Shown: positions 27,311-37,706, counted from the first letter of the stretch. The stretch is 64,000 nucleotides of DNA from Plebeiibacterium marinum (GCF_026013615.1 NZ_JAPDPI010000021.1:32647-96646), one strand, 5' to 3'. Notes: generated from the letters alone by a model not told the origin. Made by a program: numbers and translations.

Positions 27311-27901
27311 CTAAAGTGTTAATGACAGATTTTTTTCTTCCATCATATTACGCATATTGATTAAAGCATACCGCATGCGTCCCAATGCCGTATTAATACT
27401 AACCCCTGTCTCCTCTGCTATTTCCTTAAAACTCAACCCCATAAAATGACGCATCTGAACCACTTGCTTCTGATTATCAGGTAAATAATCAACCAAGTCA
27501 CCCACTTCTTTTAATATTTGAGAAAAAACTAACTTATCTTCTATATTTGAATCTGAATATTTAGGGGAGTTAAGCAGATCATAATCATTGGAATCATTTG
27601 AAACCACCTGCATATTCTTTTGCTTACGATAATAATCGATGATTAAATTATGGGATATACGCATTACCCATGAGGCAAACCTACCATTTTCAGTATATCT
27701 TCCCAACTTTAAATTTGTAATTACCTTAACAAAGGTATCCTGAAAAATATCTTCGGCAAGTTCCTGATTCTTAACCATCATTAATATATATGAGTATATT
27801 CTGTTCTTGTGTCTTTCTATAAGAAATTGCAAACTACCCTCATCTCCTGATATGAACATTTTAATTAGCTCATCTTCAGAAAGTAATGTTAATCTATTCA
27901 T
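27311..27901 (-). CDS. ECF-type RNA polymerase sigma factor (second copy)
   Basis: 196 residues: region 2 near 20-90 (NQELAEDIFQDTFVKVITNL, RFASWVMRISHNLIIDYYRK) and region 4 near 135-185 (LPDNQKQVVQMRHFMGLSFK, IAEETGVSINTALGRMRYAL). The motif SFKEIAEETGVSINTALGRM is typical of Bacteroidota sigma factors without an obvious anti-sigma gene. It differs clearly from the cluster sigma at 18315. The 530-base region upstream is non-coding. Regulon unknown. Confidence 0.9.
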   Translation of the reverse strand: MNRLTLLSEDELIKMFISGDEGSLQFLIERHKNRIYSYILMMVKNQELAEDIFQDTFVKVITNLKLGRYTENGRFASWVMRISHNLIIDYYRKQKNMQVVSNDSNDYDLLNSPKYSDSNIEDKLVFSQILKEVGDLVDYLPDNQKQVVQMRHFMGLSFKEIAEETGVSINTALGRMRYALINMRNMMEEKNLSLTL

Positions 27902-28431
27902 GTCTCCTTCTTTTATATACTAAAGAGTAAACATATTTCCTATAGGCACAATATTTTAATGATGTTAAACGTAAGATTTTATTATTTTGCAAAAAACTAA
28001 AAAAAAGTATAATATCCAATCATTTTAAAGTTTTTATTTTTAAATACTCAACAACTATTTACTTTATACCCCTTAGTTCAAATTAATTATTCTCTTTGTT
28101 AGCTGTATTAAAAAAAAGAACTATAATTTTCATTTAGCAACCAAATCTCACAACCGCATCGTTTTTAAGCATTACCCCCACATTTACACACCCCTCTCCA
28201 ATATTATAGATATAATAACGAACACAAACCCCATATTATCACATCCTCTTTATAATATTTTATAATATTTTACACAAACACCCCAAAATACTTACATTTA
28301 CAAATAATAAGTAAAATATTGTTTTTTGTAATAATTTGACATTTTACATTGCCAATAAATATTAATTAATTACTTTTACACCTCAATTAATAATAAATCA
28401 CAATAAAATATATCCAAAAGACAAAAAATTT
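27902..28431. other. Long AT-rich intergenic region between sigma factor and asnB
   Basis: 530 bases with no credible ORF. The right end carries a promoter-like pair for asnB at 28349-28378. The rest is low-complexity AT-rich sequence, including direct copies of TATAATATTTTA near 28250-28275. No riboswitch fold was recognised by eye. Confidence 0.5.
28349..28378 (+). promoter_or_regulatory. Putative promoter of asnB
   Basis: TTG, 19 bases, then TACTTTTA (one mismatch to TAnnTTTG), giving a start near 28384 and a leader of about 48 bases. Confidence 0.5.
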
Positions 28432-30018
28432 ATGTGCGGATTTGCAGTTTACACAGGAAGTGATATGATGGACAAACTACTGTTTGCCAGCGAGTTTAAA
28501 AACATTGAATACAGGGGACCTGATAATTCAATTGTAAAAGATTTTGGAAAAGATGGTTGGATGGGATTCCACCGCTTAAGCATTATGGATGTTTCAAGCA
28601 ATGGTAATCAGCCATTAACTTATAAGCATATCAATTTAGTTTGTAACGGAGAGGTATATAATTTTCAGCAATTAAGGAAACAATACGAACACAAATATGA
28701 ATTTAAATCATCAAGTGATTGTGAAGCTATAATCCCTTTGTTTTTGGAAAAGGGGATTGAAGAAACAGCAAAATCATTAGATGCTGAGTTTGTATTTGTT
28801 ATATATGATTCTGTTGCAAAAAAATATTTTGCGGCCCGAGATCCTATCGGTATCCGTCCATTATTTTATGGATACTCTGCAAATGGAGAAATCATGTTTG
28901 CCAGCGAAATGAAGACTTTACATTCTTTGTGTGAAGAAATCAAACAATTCCCTCCAGGACACTATTATGATGGAGAAGGTTTTCACTGTTACAAAGATAT
29001 TTCTAAGGTTGAGAAATTTGTAGATCATGATCTTGAAGAAATATTTAAAAACATAAATAAAAAACTTACAACAGGAATTGAGAAAAGGCTTCAGGCAGAT
29101 GTACCTGTTGGTTTTTTATGTAGTGGTGGATTAGATTCCAGCCTTGTATGTGCTGTTGCTGCAAAAATGCTGGGTAAACCTATCAGAACCTTTGCTGTTG
29201 GTATTGAAGATGACCCAATTGACACAAAATATGCAAAGAAAGTTGCAGATTACCTGGGAGCAGAGCACACTGAAGTTTTATTTACAAAACAAGATATCTT
29301 CAATACACTTAGTACATTAATTTACAACATCGAAACCTGGGATATTACAACCATCAGGGCTTCAATGGGAATGTACATGATTTGTAAATACATTAGTGAA
29401 AACACTGATGTAAAGGTTTTAATGACTGGTGAAATTGCCGATGAGATCCTTGGATATAAATACACGGACTTTGCTCCTACACCAGAGGCTTTCCAGCAAG
29501 AAGCTGAAAAAAGGATTCGTGAAATCCACATGTATGATGTATTAAGAGCTGACAGATGTATTTCTTCTTGTGGACTAGAAGCTCGTGTTCCATTTGGCGA
29601 TCTTGATTTTGTTGACTACATCATGAGTATTGACCCTGCCAAAAAAATGAACACATATGGTGAAGGAAAATACTTGTTACGTGCTGCTTTCGAAGGAGAC
29701 TACCTGCCTCAGGAAATACTACATCGTGATAAAGCTGCTTTCTCTGATGCAGTAGGACACAGTTCGGTTGATTACCTTAAAGGCTATGCTGAAGAAATGT
29801 ACTCTGATGAAGATTTGGCAAATGCTAAAGAAAAATACCCTACAAACACGCCGTTCACGAAAGAATCGTTAATGTATCGGGATATATTTGAAAAGCATTT
29901 CCCGGGAAGAGATGGCGTTATTAAAGATTTTTGGATGCCTAATAAAGAATGGGAAAATTGTAATGTTGATGATCCTAGTGCTCGTGTTTTACCCAACTAT
30001 GGAGCTAGTGGGATATAA
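28432..30018 (+). CDS. asnB: Asparagine synthase B (glutamine-hydrolysing)
   Basis: 528 residues. MCGFAVYTG places the catalytic Cys at position 2 after Met removal, and EYRGPDNS and LVCNGEVYNF belong to the glutaminase domain. The synthetase domain carries the PP-loop CSGGLDSSLVC near 230 and later EIADEILGYKYTDF and CGLEARVPFGD. It converts aspartate, glutamine and ATP to asparagine in the cytosol. Length and motifs fit the AsnB class of E. coli. It stands alone with its own promoter and a shared terminator with clpB. Confidence 0.95.
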   Translation: MCGFAVYTGSDMMDKLLFASEFKNIEYRGPDNSIVKDFGKDGWMGFHRLSIMDVSSNGNQPLTYKHINLVCNGEVYNFQQLRKQYEHKYEFKSSSDCEAIIPLFLEKGIEETAKSLDAEFVFVIYDSVAKKYFAARDPIGIRPLFYGYSANGEIMFASEMKTLHSLCEEIKQFPPGHYYDGEGFHCYKDISKVEKFVDHDLEEIFKNINKKLTTGIEKRLQADVPVGFLCSGGLDSSLVCAVAAKMLGKPIRTFAVGIEDDPIDTKYAKKVADYLGAEHTEVLFTKQDIFNTLSTLIYNIETWDITTIRASMGMYMICKYISENTDVKVLMTGEIADEILGYKYTDFAPTPEAFQQEAEKRIREIHMYDVLRADRCISSCGLEARVPFGDLDFVDYIMSIDPAKKMNTYGEGKYLLRAAFEGDYLPQEILHRDKAAFSDAVGHSSVDYLKGYAEEMYSDEDLANAKEKYPTNTPFTKESLMYRDIFEKHFPGRDGVIKDFWMPNKEWENCNVDDPSARVLPNYGASGI

Positions 30019-30040
30019 AAAATAACATCTCTCAAATACG

Positions 30041-30074
30041 AAAAGGGGCTTCCAATTAATGGAGCCCCTTTTCT
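30041..30074. terminator. Bidirectional terminator between asnB and clpB
   Basis: AAAAGGGGCTTCC and GGAGCCCCTTTT form a strong GC stem with A/T flanks on both sides, between the convergent stops at 30018 and 30103. Confidence 0.85.
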
Positions 30075-30102
30075 TTATTCCTCATTTCTATTGATATGTA
30101 AA

Positions 30103-32685
30103 CTAATTAGAAATAACCAATCTCTCGCCATCTGTGTCAATCATAATTTTATCATCCTTATTTACATCATCTGCCAATATTCTTTTTGACATTTCATTTA
30201 ATATGTTTTTTTGAACAACACGCTTAATTGGCCTAGCTCCAAATAGAGGGTCAAAACCAACATTTGCAATATATTCAACTGCCGAATCGGTTATATCAAC
30301 GCTCACACCTTTTTTTTGCAAAGACCTTGTTAATACACCTATTTGAAGTAACACAATTTCTTTTATTTCAGAATGACTTAAAGGGGTAAACATGATAACA
30401 TCATCAATTCTATTTAAAAACTCTGGCCTGATAGTTTGCCTTAATAACTGAAACACCTCCGATTTCGACCTTTCAGATACATCAAACAAATCCTCTTCTT
30501 TAACACCTTCAAAGTTTTGCTGAATGATATGAGAACCCATATTTGATGTCATTATTATAATGGTATTCTTAAAATCAACAACCCTCCCTTTATTATCCGT
30601 CAACCGTCCATCATCCAACACCTGAAGCAAAACATTGAACACATCAGGATGGGCTTTTTCTATCTCATCCAGCAATACAACCGAATATGGTTTTCGCCTC
30701 ACCGCTTCCGTTAATTGGCCACCTTCATCATACCCAACATATCCAGGAGGCGCTCCTATCAACCTTGATACCGAATGCCTTTCCTGAAACTCTGACATAT
30801 CTATTCGCGTCATCTTGTTTTCATCATCAAACAAAAAGGAAGCCAATGCTTTAGCTAACTCAGTTTTCCCCACTCCCGACATTCCAAGAAAAATAAATGA
30901 ACCCACCGGTTTTTTCTCATCCTGCAGTCCAGCCCTACTCCTTCTGATGGCATTTGAAACCGCTTCAATTGCCTCGTTTTGTCCAACTACTCTTTTATGT
31001 AATTCTTCCTCAAGAGAAAGTAATTTTTCCTTTTCACTCTTCATCATTTTAGTAATTGGAATCCCAGTCCAACGACTTATTACACCAGCGACATCTTCTG
31101 AATCCACTTCCTCTTTTAACATAGCATTTTCCGCCTGCTTTTTAGATAGCTCATCTTTCAGACGCAAGATTTCTTCTTCTGCGGCCTTAATTTTGCCATA
31201 ACGCAATTCTGCTACTTTATCAAACAGCCCTTCACGCTCTGCTTTTTCTGCTTCAAACTTAAACTGCTCAATATTTGATTTATGATTCTGGATCAAATCA
31301 ACCACATTTTTTTCCTCCTGCCATTTTGCTCTCAAAGTGGATCTTTCATCTTTTAACTCTGCGATCTCAGCACTTAAAATATCAAGCTTTTTCTTATCCC
31401 CTTCCCTTTTTATGGCTTCACGTTCAATTTCCAGTTGTTTTACCTTCCTGTCAAGCTCATCAACTTCACCTGGTACTGAATTCATTTCCAATCTTAACTT
31501 AGACGCAGCTTCATCTATTAAATCAATAGCCTTATCCGGCAAAAACCGATCTGAAATGTATTTATTCGACAAATTGACTGCTGCAATAATTGCATCATCT
31601 TTTATCCGTACTTTATGATGGTTTTCATACCTTTCTTTTAAACCCCTCAAAATTGATATGGCACTCAACACATCCGGCTCATCAACACGTACAATCTGAA
31701 ATCGTCGCTCCAACGCCTTATCTTTTTCAAAGTATTTTTGATATTCGCCTAAAGTGGTTGCCCCTACAGCTCTCAATTCACCACGTGCCAATGCCGGCTT
31801 AAGAATATTCGCCGCATCCATAGCTCCTTCCCCTTTGCCTGCTCCTACCAGGGTATGAATTTCATCAATAAACAAAATAATTTCCCCATCACTATTTATC
31901 ACCTCCTTTACCACACTCTTTAACCGCTCCTCAAATTCACCTTTATACTTGGCTCCGGCAACAAGTGCCCCCATATCCAATGAGAAAATTAATTTTGATT
32001 TTAAATTCTCAGGCACATCCCCATTTACTATCCTTATTGCAATACCTTCGCCGATAGCGGTTTTTCCAACCCCAGGCTCGCCTATCAAAATAGGATTATT
32101 CTTGGTTCTCCTCGACAAAATCTGGAGTACCCTACGTATTTCTTCATCCCTGCCAATAACTGGATCCAACTTACCATTTCGGGCCTGCTCATTTAAGTTT
32201 ATGGCAAACCGATTTAATGCATTAAAACTATCTTCTGCAGTTTGTGAATCAACAGAAGCCCCTCTACGTAGTTCTTTTATGGCGGCAAGCATGCCTCCTT
32301 CTGTGGCTCCTGCATCTTTCAACATCTGCGATACTGAATCTTTCACTCCCAACAAACCTAAAATCAAATGCTCAACTGAAACATATTGATCATTAAAAGT
32401 TTTTAAATAACTCTTGGCTTTTTGAAGCACATCATTGGTACCTCTTGACAAGTAAGGTTGCCCTCCACTCACTCCGGGATATGAATCTATTATAGCATTC
32501 AATGCAGGTTCAATATTACTGACATTTAACTTATCAAATAGAAATGAAACAATATTTTCCTCCACTTCAATAATACCTTTTAATAAATGCCCAGGTTCTA
32601 TTGCCTGATGATTTCTTCCAGATGCTATATTCAATGCCTGCTGAATAGCTTCCTGCGATTTTATTGTATATTCTTTAAAGTTCAT
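30103..32685 (-). CDS. clpB: ATP-dependent chaperone ClpB
   Basis: 860 residues. Two Clp-N repeats cover about 1-145, followed by AAA1 with Walker A GEPGVGKTAIGEG near 205 and Walker B IILFIDEIHTLVGAG. A coiled-coil middle domain follows at about 400-530 (LDRKVKQLEIEREAIKREG). AAA2 has GMSGVGKTELAKALA near 605 and VVLLDEIEKAHPDVFN, and the C-terminal domain includes GARPIKRVVQ. It solubilises protein aggregates with DnaK. The middle domain and the lack of an IGF/IGL loop identify ClpB rather than ClpA. The 269-base upstream region has no clear TAnnTTTG box, so an alternative promoter is possible. Confidence 0.96.
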   Translation of the reverse strand: MNFKEYTIKSQEAIQQALNIASGRNHQAIEPGHLLKGIIEVEENIVSFLFDKLNVSNIEPALNAIIDSYPGVSGGQPYLSRGTNDVLQKAKSYLKTFNDQYVSVEHLILGLLGVKDSVSQMLKDAGATEGGMLAAIKELRRGASVDSQTAEDSFNALNRFAINLNEQARNGKLDPVIGRDEEIRRVLQILSRRTKNNPILIGEPGVGKTAIGEGIAIRIVNGDVPENLKSKLIFSLDMGALVAGAKYKGEFEERLKSVVKEVINSDGEIILFIDEIHTLVGAGKGEGAMDAANILKPALARGELRAVGATTLGEYQKYFEKDKALERRFQIVRVDEPDVLSAISILRGLKERYENHHKVRIKDDAIIAAVNLSNKYISDRFLPDKAIDLIDEAASKLRLEMNSVPGEVDELDRKVKQLEIEREAIKREGDKKKLDILSAEIAELKDERSTLRAKWQEEKNVVDLIQNHKSNIEQFKFEAEKAEREGLFDKVAELRYGKIKAAEEEILRLKDELSKKQAENAMLKEEVDSEDVAGVISRWTGIPITKMMKSEKEKLLSLEEELHKRVVGQNEAIEAVSNAIRRSRAGLQDEKKPVGSFIFLGMSGVGKTELAKALASFLFDDENKMTRIDMSEFQERHSVSRLIGAPPGYVGYDEGGQLTEAVRRKPYSVVLLDEIEKAHPDVFNVLLQVLDDGRLTDNKGRVVDFKNTIIIMTSNMGSHIIQQNFEGVKEEDLFDVSERSKSEVFQLLRQTIRPEFLNRIDDVIMFTPLSHSEIKEIVLLQIGVLTRSLQKKGVSVDITDSAVEYIANVGFDPLFGARPIKRVVQKNILNEMSKRILADDVNKDDKIMIDTDGERLVISN

Positions 32686-32954
32686 AACTAGTGCTTTTTT
32701 AACCTGTATTCACACAACAAAAAAACATCCACAATCAGATCCATACCAAAACTGTCAGATTTACAATCCATTACACGACACTTTTTCAGACTTCCAAATA
32801 AATCCTCTGCCATTTTTTCACTTTTCCATACACCACACATCCTTATTATGCTAATCTTGCATATGACGTATTAACTCTATAATTTTTGTTAATATTTATC
32901 CCTTTTATCATTTACTTATTATATTTAATTACCCAATAACAATATATACAACCA

Positions 32955-34811
32955 TTGAGATTAATATTCAAATACAGGCTGAAATCCGTAACTTATACTA
33001 TAAAACTTATTTTATTTGTTTTATCTGTATTTGTCTACTCAAATTTTACCAATGCCCAAAAAACATTAAACGATACCATAAAACAACAGCCAACCTCTAT
33101 TCAAAATCTGCTAAAACAAAACAAGGATAGTAGTTTTGTATACAGCAAATTGTATGAGTGGCTCGTGGTTAGTAAAGACTCAAACCTAAATGCCAGCAAG
33201 CTGATACTCCATTTTGAAAGAGAAAACAAAAAATACAATCAAAAAATCATTAGAAAGATCAACACCAAACAAATTTCCCCATTTGCAAAAAATATTCTCG
33301 ACACAGTTGGCTTTTCAACCAATACAATAGAAAAAAAACTTTCTTCATTAAGATTCCAAACCAAAAAGAGCATTATAAACAATGCATTAACATTTAAAAA
33401 CGGCGAATTGCTAAACCTCCAGGATATCAAAGACAGCGAACGAATTCTCAGGTCGTTTCATTTTATTTCTGATGCTTTGATTTTAATTGAACCTGCAAAT
33501 GCAGACACTTCTCTGGTTGACATTTTGATTTTAACACAGGACAACTATCCATATGGTTTCAATACTTCAATATCTACCCAAAAGGCAAACATTAGCATCT
33601 TCAGCAAAAATGTTTTAGGTTATGGTTTTGAAATGCGACATATTTTTGATACTGAAAAAACCTCCAACCGAAACTTTGGATTTCAGGAAAACATTGACTG
33701 GAGTAATATTTTCGGATCTGACCTGTCAATTTTCACCCACTTTAGTGATATTTTCGAAAGTCATTATTTTAGAATTGGCCTGAGTAAAGAATTTTTAACT
33801 CCGGATATTAAATATGCAGGAGGGATAGACATAAAGCGCAACTACAAATTCCAAACTTCCAATAACAGTTCCTATCTGGATAATTACGATTACCTTTATC
33901 AGGATTATTGGATTGGTAAATCATTTTTAGTAAACACACCGGGATATTTTAACAGATCGAATTTTGGAATATTAGGACAGGTAATGCTAAAACAATATTA
34001 TCACATGCCTGATTCTATCAGCAGTATGCCCACATATCTCCCCAATTACTACCTCTTTGGAAGCCTCGCTTTTAACAAACGAAATTACTACAAAAACAGA
34101 CTTGTATACAATTATGGCCGAACTGAGGATGTTCCTTATGGCTTTCTCACGTCTGTTTCATTTGGATTTAATAACAACCCGAAAAAAAACAGAATATACT
34201 TAGGCACTCATCTATCATTAGGTACCGCCATTGTACCTAACAAAGGGTATTTATACTTTAGTGGAGATATTAACTCTTTTTTTTACAAACGGCACCCGGA
34301 AACAACTGTACTTAAGTTGGGTACACGGTATATTTCTTCATTAAATAAAGTTGGCAACAATCATTTACGAAACTTTATTTCTATAGATTACACCAGGGGA
34401 ATGCACTTACAAGAGGAGCAATATTTATATCTTAGAGAATCCTCAAAAGGTATCCGGTCATACAACAGCAAAAGGCTAAAAGGAAATCAAAAGTGTGTAA
34501 TCAATAGCGAAAACGTCCTGTTTACAAAAAAAGAAGTTCTTGGTTTTAAAATTGTACCGTACACTTTTTTCGATTTCGGATGGCTCACTCAGGACGATGT
34601 GCTGTTTTCTTCAAAACCGTACTACTCACTTGGAATAGGCGTAAGAATGAGGAATGACCACCTGGTTTTCAATACTATACAATTCCAATTTGCATACTTC
34701 CCAAGGATACCCCCCAATGGGGTTAGCAATAGTTTTAGGTTATCTGGTGAAGATGTTGGAAAGTTTAACCACTTTGATTTTACGAAACCTTATTCAAATA
34801 TTTTCAAATAA
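32955..34811 (+). CDS. POTRA-containing outer-membrane beta-barrel protein
   Basis: 618 residues, starting from TTG because no ATG is available before the signal peptide (LILFVLSVFVYSNFTNAQ). Residues 140-205 read FKNGELLNLQDIKDSERILR and ILILTQDNYPYGF, the pattern of a POTRA domain as in BamA/Omp85 proteins. From about 210 on, alternating aromatic strands (YGFEMRHIFDTEK, GGIDIKRNYKF, YRTY-like tracts) form a probable 16-strand barrel up to the C-terminal region, FQFAYFPRIPPNG. No catalytic domain is present. It may insert or export a protein or lipid; the partner is unknown. A terminator follows. Confidence 0.75.
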   Translation: MRLIFKYRLKSVTYTIKLILFVLSVFVYSNFTNAQKTLNDTIKQQPTSIQNLLKQNKDSSFVYSKLYEWLVVSKDSNLNASKLILHFERENKKYNQKIIRKINTKQISPFAKNILDTVGFSTNTIEKKLSSLRFQTKKSIINNALTFKNGELLNLQDIKDSERILRSFHFISDALILIEPANADTSLVDILILTQDNYPYGFNTSISTQKANISIFSKNVLGYGFEMRHIFDTEKTSNRNFGFQENIDWSNIFGSDLSIFTHFSDIFESHYFRIGLSKEFLTPDIKYAGGIDIKRNYKFQTSNNSSYLDNYDYLYQDYWIGKSFLVNTPGYFNRSNFGILGQVMLKQYYHMPDSISSMPTYLPNYYLFGSLAFNKRNYYKNRLVYNYGRTEDVPYGFLTSVSFGFNNNPKKNRIYLGTHLSLGTAIVPNKGYLYFSGDINSFFYKRHPETTVLKLGTRYISSLNKVGNNHLRNFISIDYTRGMHLQEEQYLYLRESSKGIRSYNSKRLKGNQKCVINSENVLFTKKEVLGFKIVPYTFFDFGWLTQDDVLFSSKPYYSLGIGVRMRNDHLVFNTIQFQFAYFPRIPPNGVSNSFRLSGEDVGKFNHFDFTKPYSNIFK

Positions 34812-34840
34812 AAAAGGCTGATTTGTAACCAGCCTCTTTA
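34812..34840. terminator. Terminator between the beta-barrel gene and the S9 peptidase gene
   Basis: AAAAAGGCTG and CAGCCTCTTT pair around a 9-base loop with T-rich flanks on both strands, between two convergent stops. Confidence 0.65.
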
Positions 34841-34845
34841 TTCTT

Positions 34846-36987
34846 TTACAAAAAATCTTCAAAATACCTTGTTACTTTTTCCATTAAATGAACTCTATCC
34901 ACACCTCTAACATTATGTTCATGTTTGGGATAAACAAAATAATCAACCTGCTTACGCATTTTGATACACTGTTCTATAAAGGTAAGGCTATGCTGCCAAA
35001 CCACAGTAGGGTCAATTGCCCCATGAATTACCAAAAGTCTCCCTTCTAAATTACCAACCCGTAAATTCAGGTTAGAGTTATTATACCCTTCCAAATTTTC
35101 TTGCGGAAGATCCATATAACGCTCTCCATACATTATTTCATAGTATTTCCAATCAATTACCGGTCCCCCAGAAACCCCTACTTTAAAAATATCAGGATAC
35201 TTCTCCATCAAATTTATTGTCATAAAACCTCCAAAACTCCATCCATGCACACCAATCCTACTTTCGTCAACATAGGGCAAAGACTTCAAAAACCGGACTC
35301 CCTCCATTTGATCAGCTGCCTCGCATTCACCTAAGTGGCGGTGGATTACTTTTTCAAATTCACATCCTCGGTTTGGAGTACCCCTGTTATCCATAGTAAA
35401 GCATATATACCCTTTTTGTGCCATATATATTTGCCAATACCTGGCTGCCCCCATCCACGAGTTTTGCACCAATTGAGCATGAGGACCTCCATAAACATAT
35501 ACTACTACCGGATATTTCTTATTTTTATCAAACCCCTGTGGCAAAATCAGCCTATAATTTAAATCAGTAATACCATCTGCTGATTTAAGTGTACCCAATT
35601 TTATTTCTCCATAATCAATATTTTCAAAAGGATTTTTAGCCTTAAACAATTCTTCTGATGATTGTTCATTTAAATTATGCAGCTTAATAATTCGTGGCAC
35701 TTTTAAACTAGAAAAGTTATCTACTAATTTGTTTCCATTCTCGCTCAATACAAAAGAGTGCATTCCTGGCTCCTCTGATATTTTATGCATTTTACCTGTT
35801 TTCAGAGATACATTATATAAATGTCGCTCCATTACACCTTCCTTTGTTGCTTCAACAAAAGCACAACTCCCTTTTTTATCAAAACCAAGCAGCTTTGTAA
35901 CAACCCAATTTCCTGCAGTTATTTGTCTCAACAACCCTTTCTTTAAATCATATAAATACAGATGATTATACCCGCTTCTTTCACTTTGCCATAAAAACTT
36001 TGAATTACTTCCTGGAAGAAACTCCGCTGGATTTTCTGGTTCAACCCAAGTCGCGCTGCGTTCCTCAAACAATGTCCTTTGCAAATCACCAGATGCTGAA
36101 TTATACAGCTTATATTGCATATGATCCTGAGCCCTGTTGAGTTCTGCTACTGCAATATATTTAGCATCCGGAGTCCATGAAAGGTTAGTTAAATATTTGT
36201 CATCAGGCTCTCCGGTTTTTAAGTATACTCTTTCTCCAGTAACAATATTAAAGACGCCGACCGTTACATGGTGGCTCTTCATTCCGGCCATAGGATATTT
36301 TATTTCTTCCAACTCTGCCACCCTTGCACTCACATCAACTAAAGGATAATCAGAAACCATTGATTCATCTTTCCTGTAAAATGCAACCGATTCTCCATTT
36401 GGTGCCCAAAAAATACCTTTGTCAATGCCAAACTCATTTCTATGAACAGTTTCCCCAAGGACAATACCTGGCTTATCTGCCTTTTCTATCAGCAGGGGCA
36501 TACCATTTAATCCCAACACGTACAAATCTCCCCCTTTTGAATAAACTACTTTTTTTGATATTTCATTGAAACTTAAAAATTTTATACCTCCGGGAAGCTT
36601 AATAACACCAGTTACTTTTTCTTGGCGTACATCCATAACGACAACCTCTGCAGGATTTTTAATCCACAGTAAGTTGCTGTCTATCAACTTCACATTACGC
36701 AAACTCTTTATGCTATCGATGTTATTTATTTCAAGAATCTTATTAATTTTTTCTTTTTTTATGAATGGTGATTCTACCAGTTTATCATCAACATAATATA
36801 TCCCATCCGTTTTATATAACAACAAAGAATCAGTTTTTGGGAGAAATTCATATAGTCTATTTTCTGGTATATAATTCCGAAAATTTTTGCCCCCTGAAAT
36901 CACATCTTCAAGGTCTAACATTTTTTGGGCATTCCCTCCCGTTACATGCATCACTCCTAAGAGAAAACACCAAAAGAACACTTTCAT
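34846..36987 (-). CDS. S9 family peptidase, DPP4-like
   Basis: 713 residues with an N-terminal signal peptide (FFWCFLLGVMHVTGGNAQ). An eight-bladed propeller-type DPPIV N-terminal domain fills about 80-440 (FWAPNGESVAFYRKDES, LSWTPDAKYIAV). The alpha/beta-hydrolase domain has the nucleophile in HGWSFGGFMTINLM near residue 583, Asp in HGAIDPTVVWQHS near 659 and His in PKHEHNVRGVDR near 691. VVYVYGGPHAQLVQNSW is the family oxyanion region. It removes X-Pro dipeptides from peptides in the periplasm (family inference). It stands alone. Confidence 0.92.
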   Translation of the reverse strand: MKVFFWCFLLGVMHVTGGNAQKMLDLEDVISGGKNFRNYIPENRLYEFLPKTDSLLLYKTDGIYYVDDKLVESPFIKKEKINKILEINNIDSIKSLRNVKLIDSNLLWIKNPAEVVVMDVRQEKVTGVIKLPGGIKFLSFNEISKKVVYSKGGDLYVLGLNGMPLLIEKADKPGIVLGETVHRNEFGIDKGIFWAPNGESVAFYRKDESMVSDYPLVDVSARVAELEEIKYPMAGMKSHHVTVGVFNIVTGERVYLKTGEPDDKYLTNLSWTPDAKYIAVAELNRAQDHMQYKLYNSASGDLQRTLFEERSATWVEPENPAEFLPGSNSKFLWQSERSGYNHLYLYDLKKGLLRQITAGNWVVTKLLGFDKKGSCAFVEATKEGVMERHLYNVSLKTGKMHKISEEPGMHSFVLSENGNKLVDNFSSLKVPRIIKLHNLNEQSSEELFKAKNPFENIDYGEIKLGTLKSADGITDLNYRLILPQGFDKNKKYPVVVYVYGGPHAQLVQNSWMGAARYWQIYMAQKGYICFTMDNRGTPNRGCEFEKVIHRHLGECEAADQMEGVRFLKSLPYVDESRIGVHGWSFGGFMTINLMEKYPDIFKVGVSGGPVIDWKYYEIMYGERYMDLPQENLEGYNNSNLNLRVGNLEGRLLVIHGAIDPTVVWQHSLTFIEQCIKMRKQVDYFVYPKHEHNVRGVDRVHLMEKVTRYFEDFL

Positions 36988-37087
36988 ACTTCAATTATTT
37001 ACATTTATATTTTTAAAAATTCGATTTTCGTAAAATTTTGGATAGAAAAAAATGATATTTTACAAGAGAAACATGCTTTTTATATTA

Positions 37088-37119
37088 TTGTTTTAAGAAA
37101 AATAACTATTTTAGATTTG
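37088..37119 (+). promoter_or_regulatory. Promoter of the secreted-protein/ABCG operon
   Basis: TTG, 21 bases, then TAGATTTG, an exact -7 match. The leader before the ATG at 37246 would be about 120 bases, longer than for other genes here. Confidence 0.5.
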
Positions 37120-37245
37120 TGTTTGCTTGATCACTCCCTTACTTTAGGGATATTATTACAATCTCTTTTTATGATTATAATAATTAAATTAAAACACTAT
37201 AAAAATTACAGGCAACTTTTTAACCTCATAAACAATACAGTAAAT

Positions 37246-37680
37246 ATGAAAAAGGGACTATTTTTATCATTTCTATTGGTCTTAGCAAGTAGCATTATGC
37301 TGCCTGGTCAAGCCAATAGCCAGGAAGAAAAAGTCGAAACATGCGAAGGCCTTATTCAGGCACCTTTTATATCAAATGGGCAACCTTTCAGGGCATTTCT
37401 AACCGGCGACGAGGTTGCTGAGTTTCATACAACATTTTTAAACGGAAGTATGTATCGGGTTGTTGCCTGTTCCGGCAAAAACGAACCAATTATTTTCTCA
37501 ATATACGATACCAACCGGAACTTACTTTTTTCAAATGATGAACACAACAAATCAAATGTATGGGATTTTAAGATTGATGGCTCTGTAGAGTGTATCATTG
37601 AGGCCAGGTTGGATAAAAAAATTACAACATCAGGAATGGCATTACTATATATAGGTTTTAAAAATCTAGAAGGTAATTAG
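37246..37680 (+). CDS. Small secreted protein of unknown function upstream of ABCG transporter
   Basis: 144 residues from the ATG at 37246, chosen because it opens a signal peptide (FLSFLLVLASSIMLPGQANS); the frame upstream is not protein-like. The mature part is predicted beta-rich: VETCEGLIQAPFISNGQPF, FLTGDEVAEFHTTFLNGS, IFSIYDTNRNLLFSND and IGFKNLEGN. The pattern suggests a small beta-sandwich, similar in style to pre-peptidase C-terminal domains, but I do not assign a family. It precedes the ABCG-type gene by 26 bases, so the pair is probably an operon. Confidence 0.6.
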   Translation: MKKGLFLSFLLVLASSIMLPGQANSQEEKVETCEGLIQAPFISNGQPFRAFLTGDEVAEFHTTFLNGSMYRVVACSGKNEPIIFSIYDTNRNLLFSNDEHNKSNVWDFKIDGSVECIIEARLDKKITTSGMALLYIGFKNLEGN

Positions 37681-37706
37681 GAAACAAAAATTATTAATCT
37701 TAAAAT

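Noticed and set aside
27902..28431. Riboswitch or small RNA gene before asnB
   Set aside because: The region is low-complexity and no recognised fold or GC-rich stem was seen by eye.
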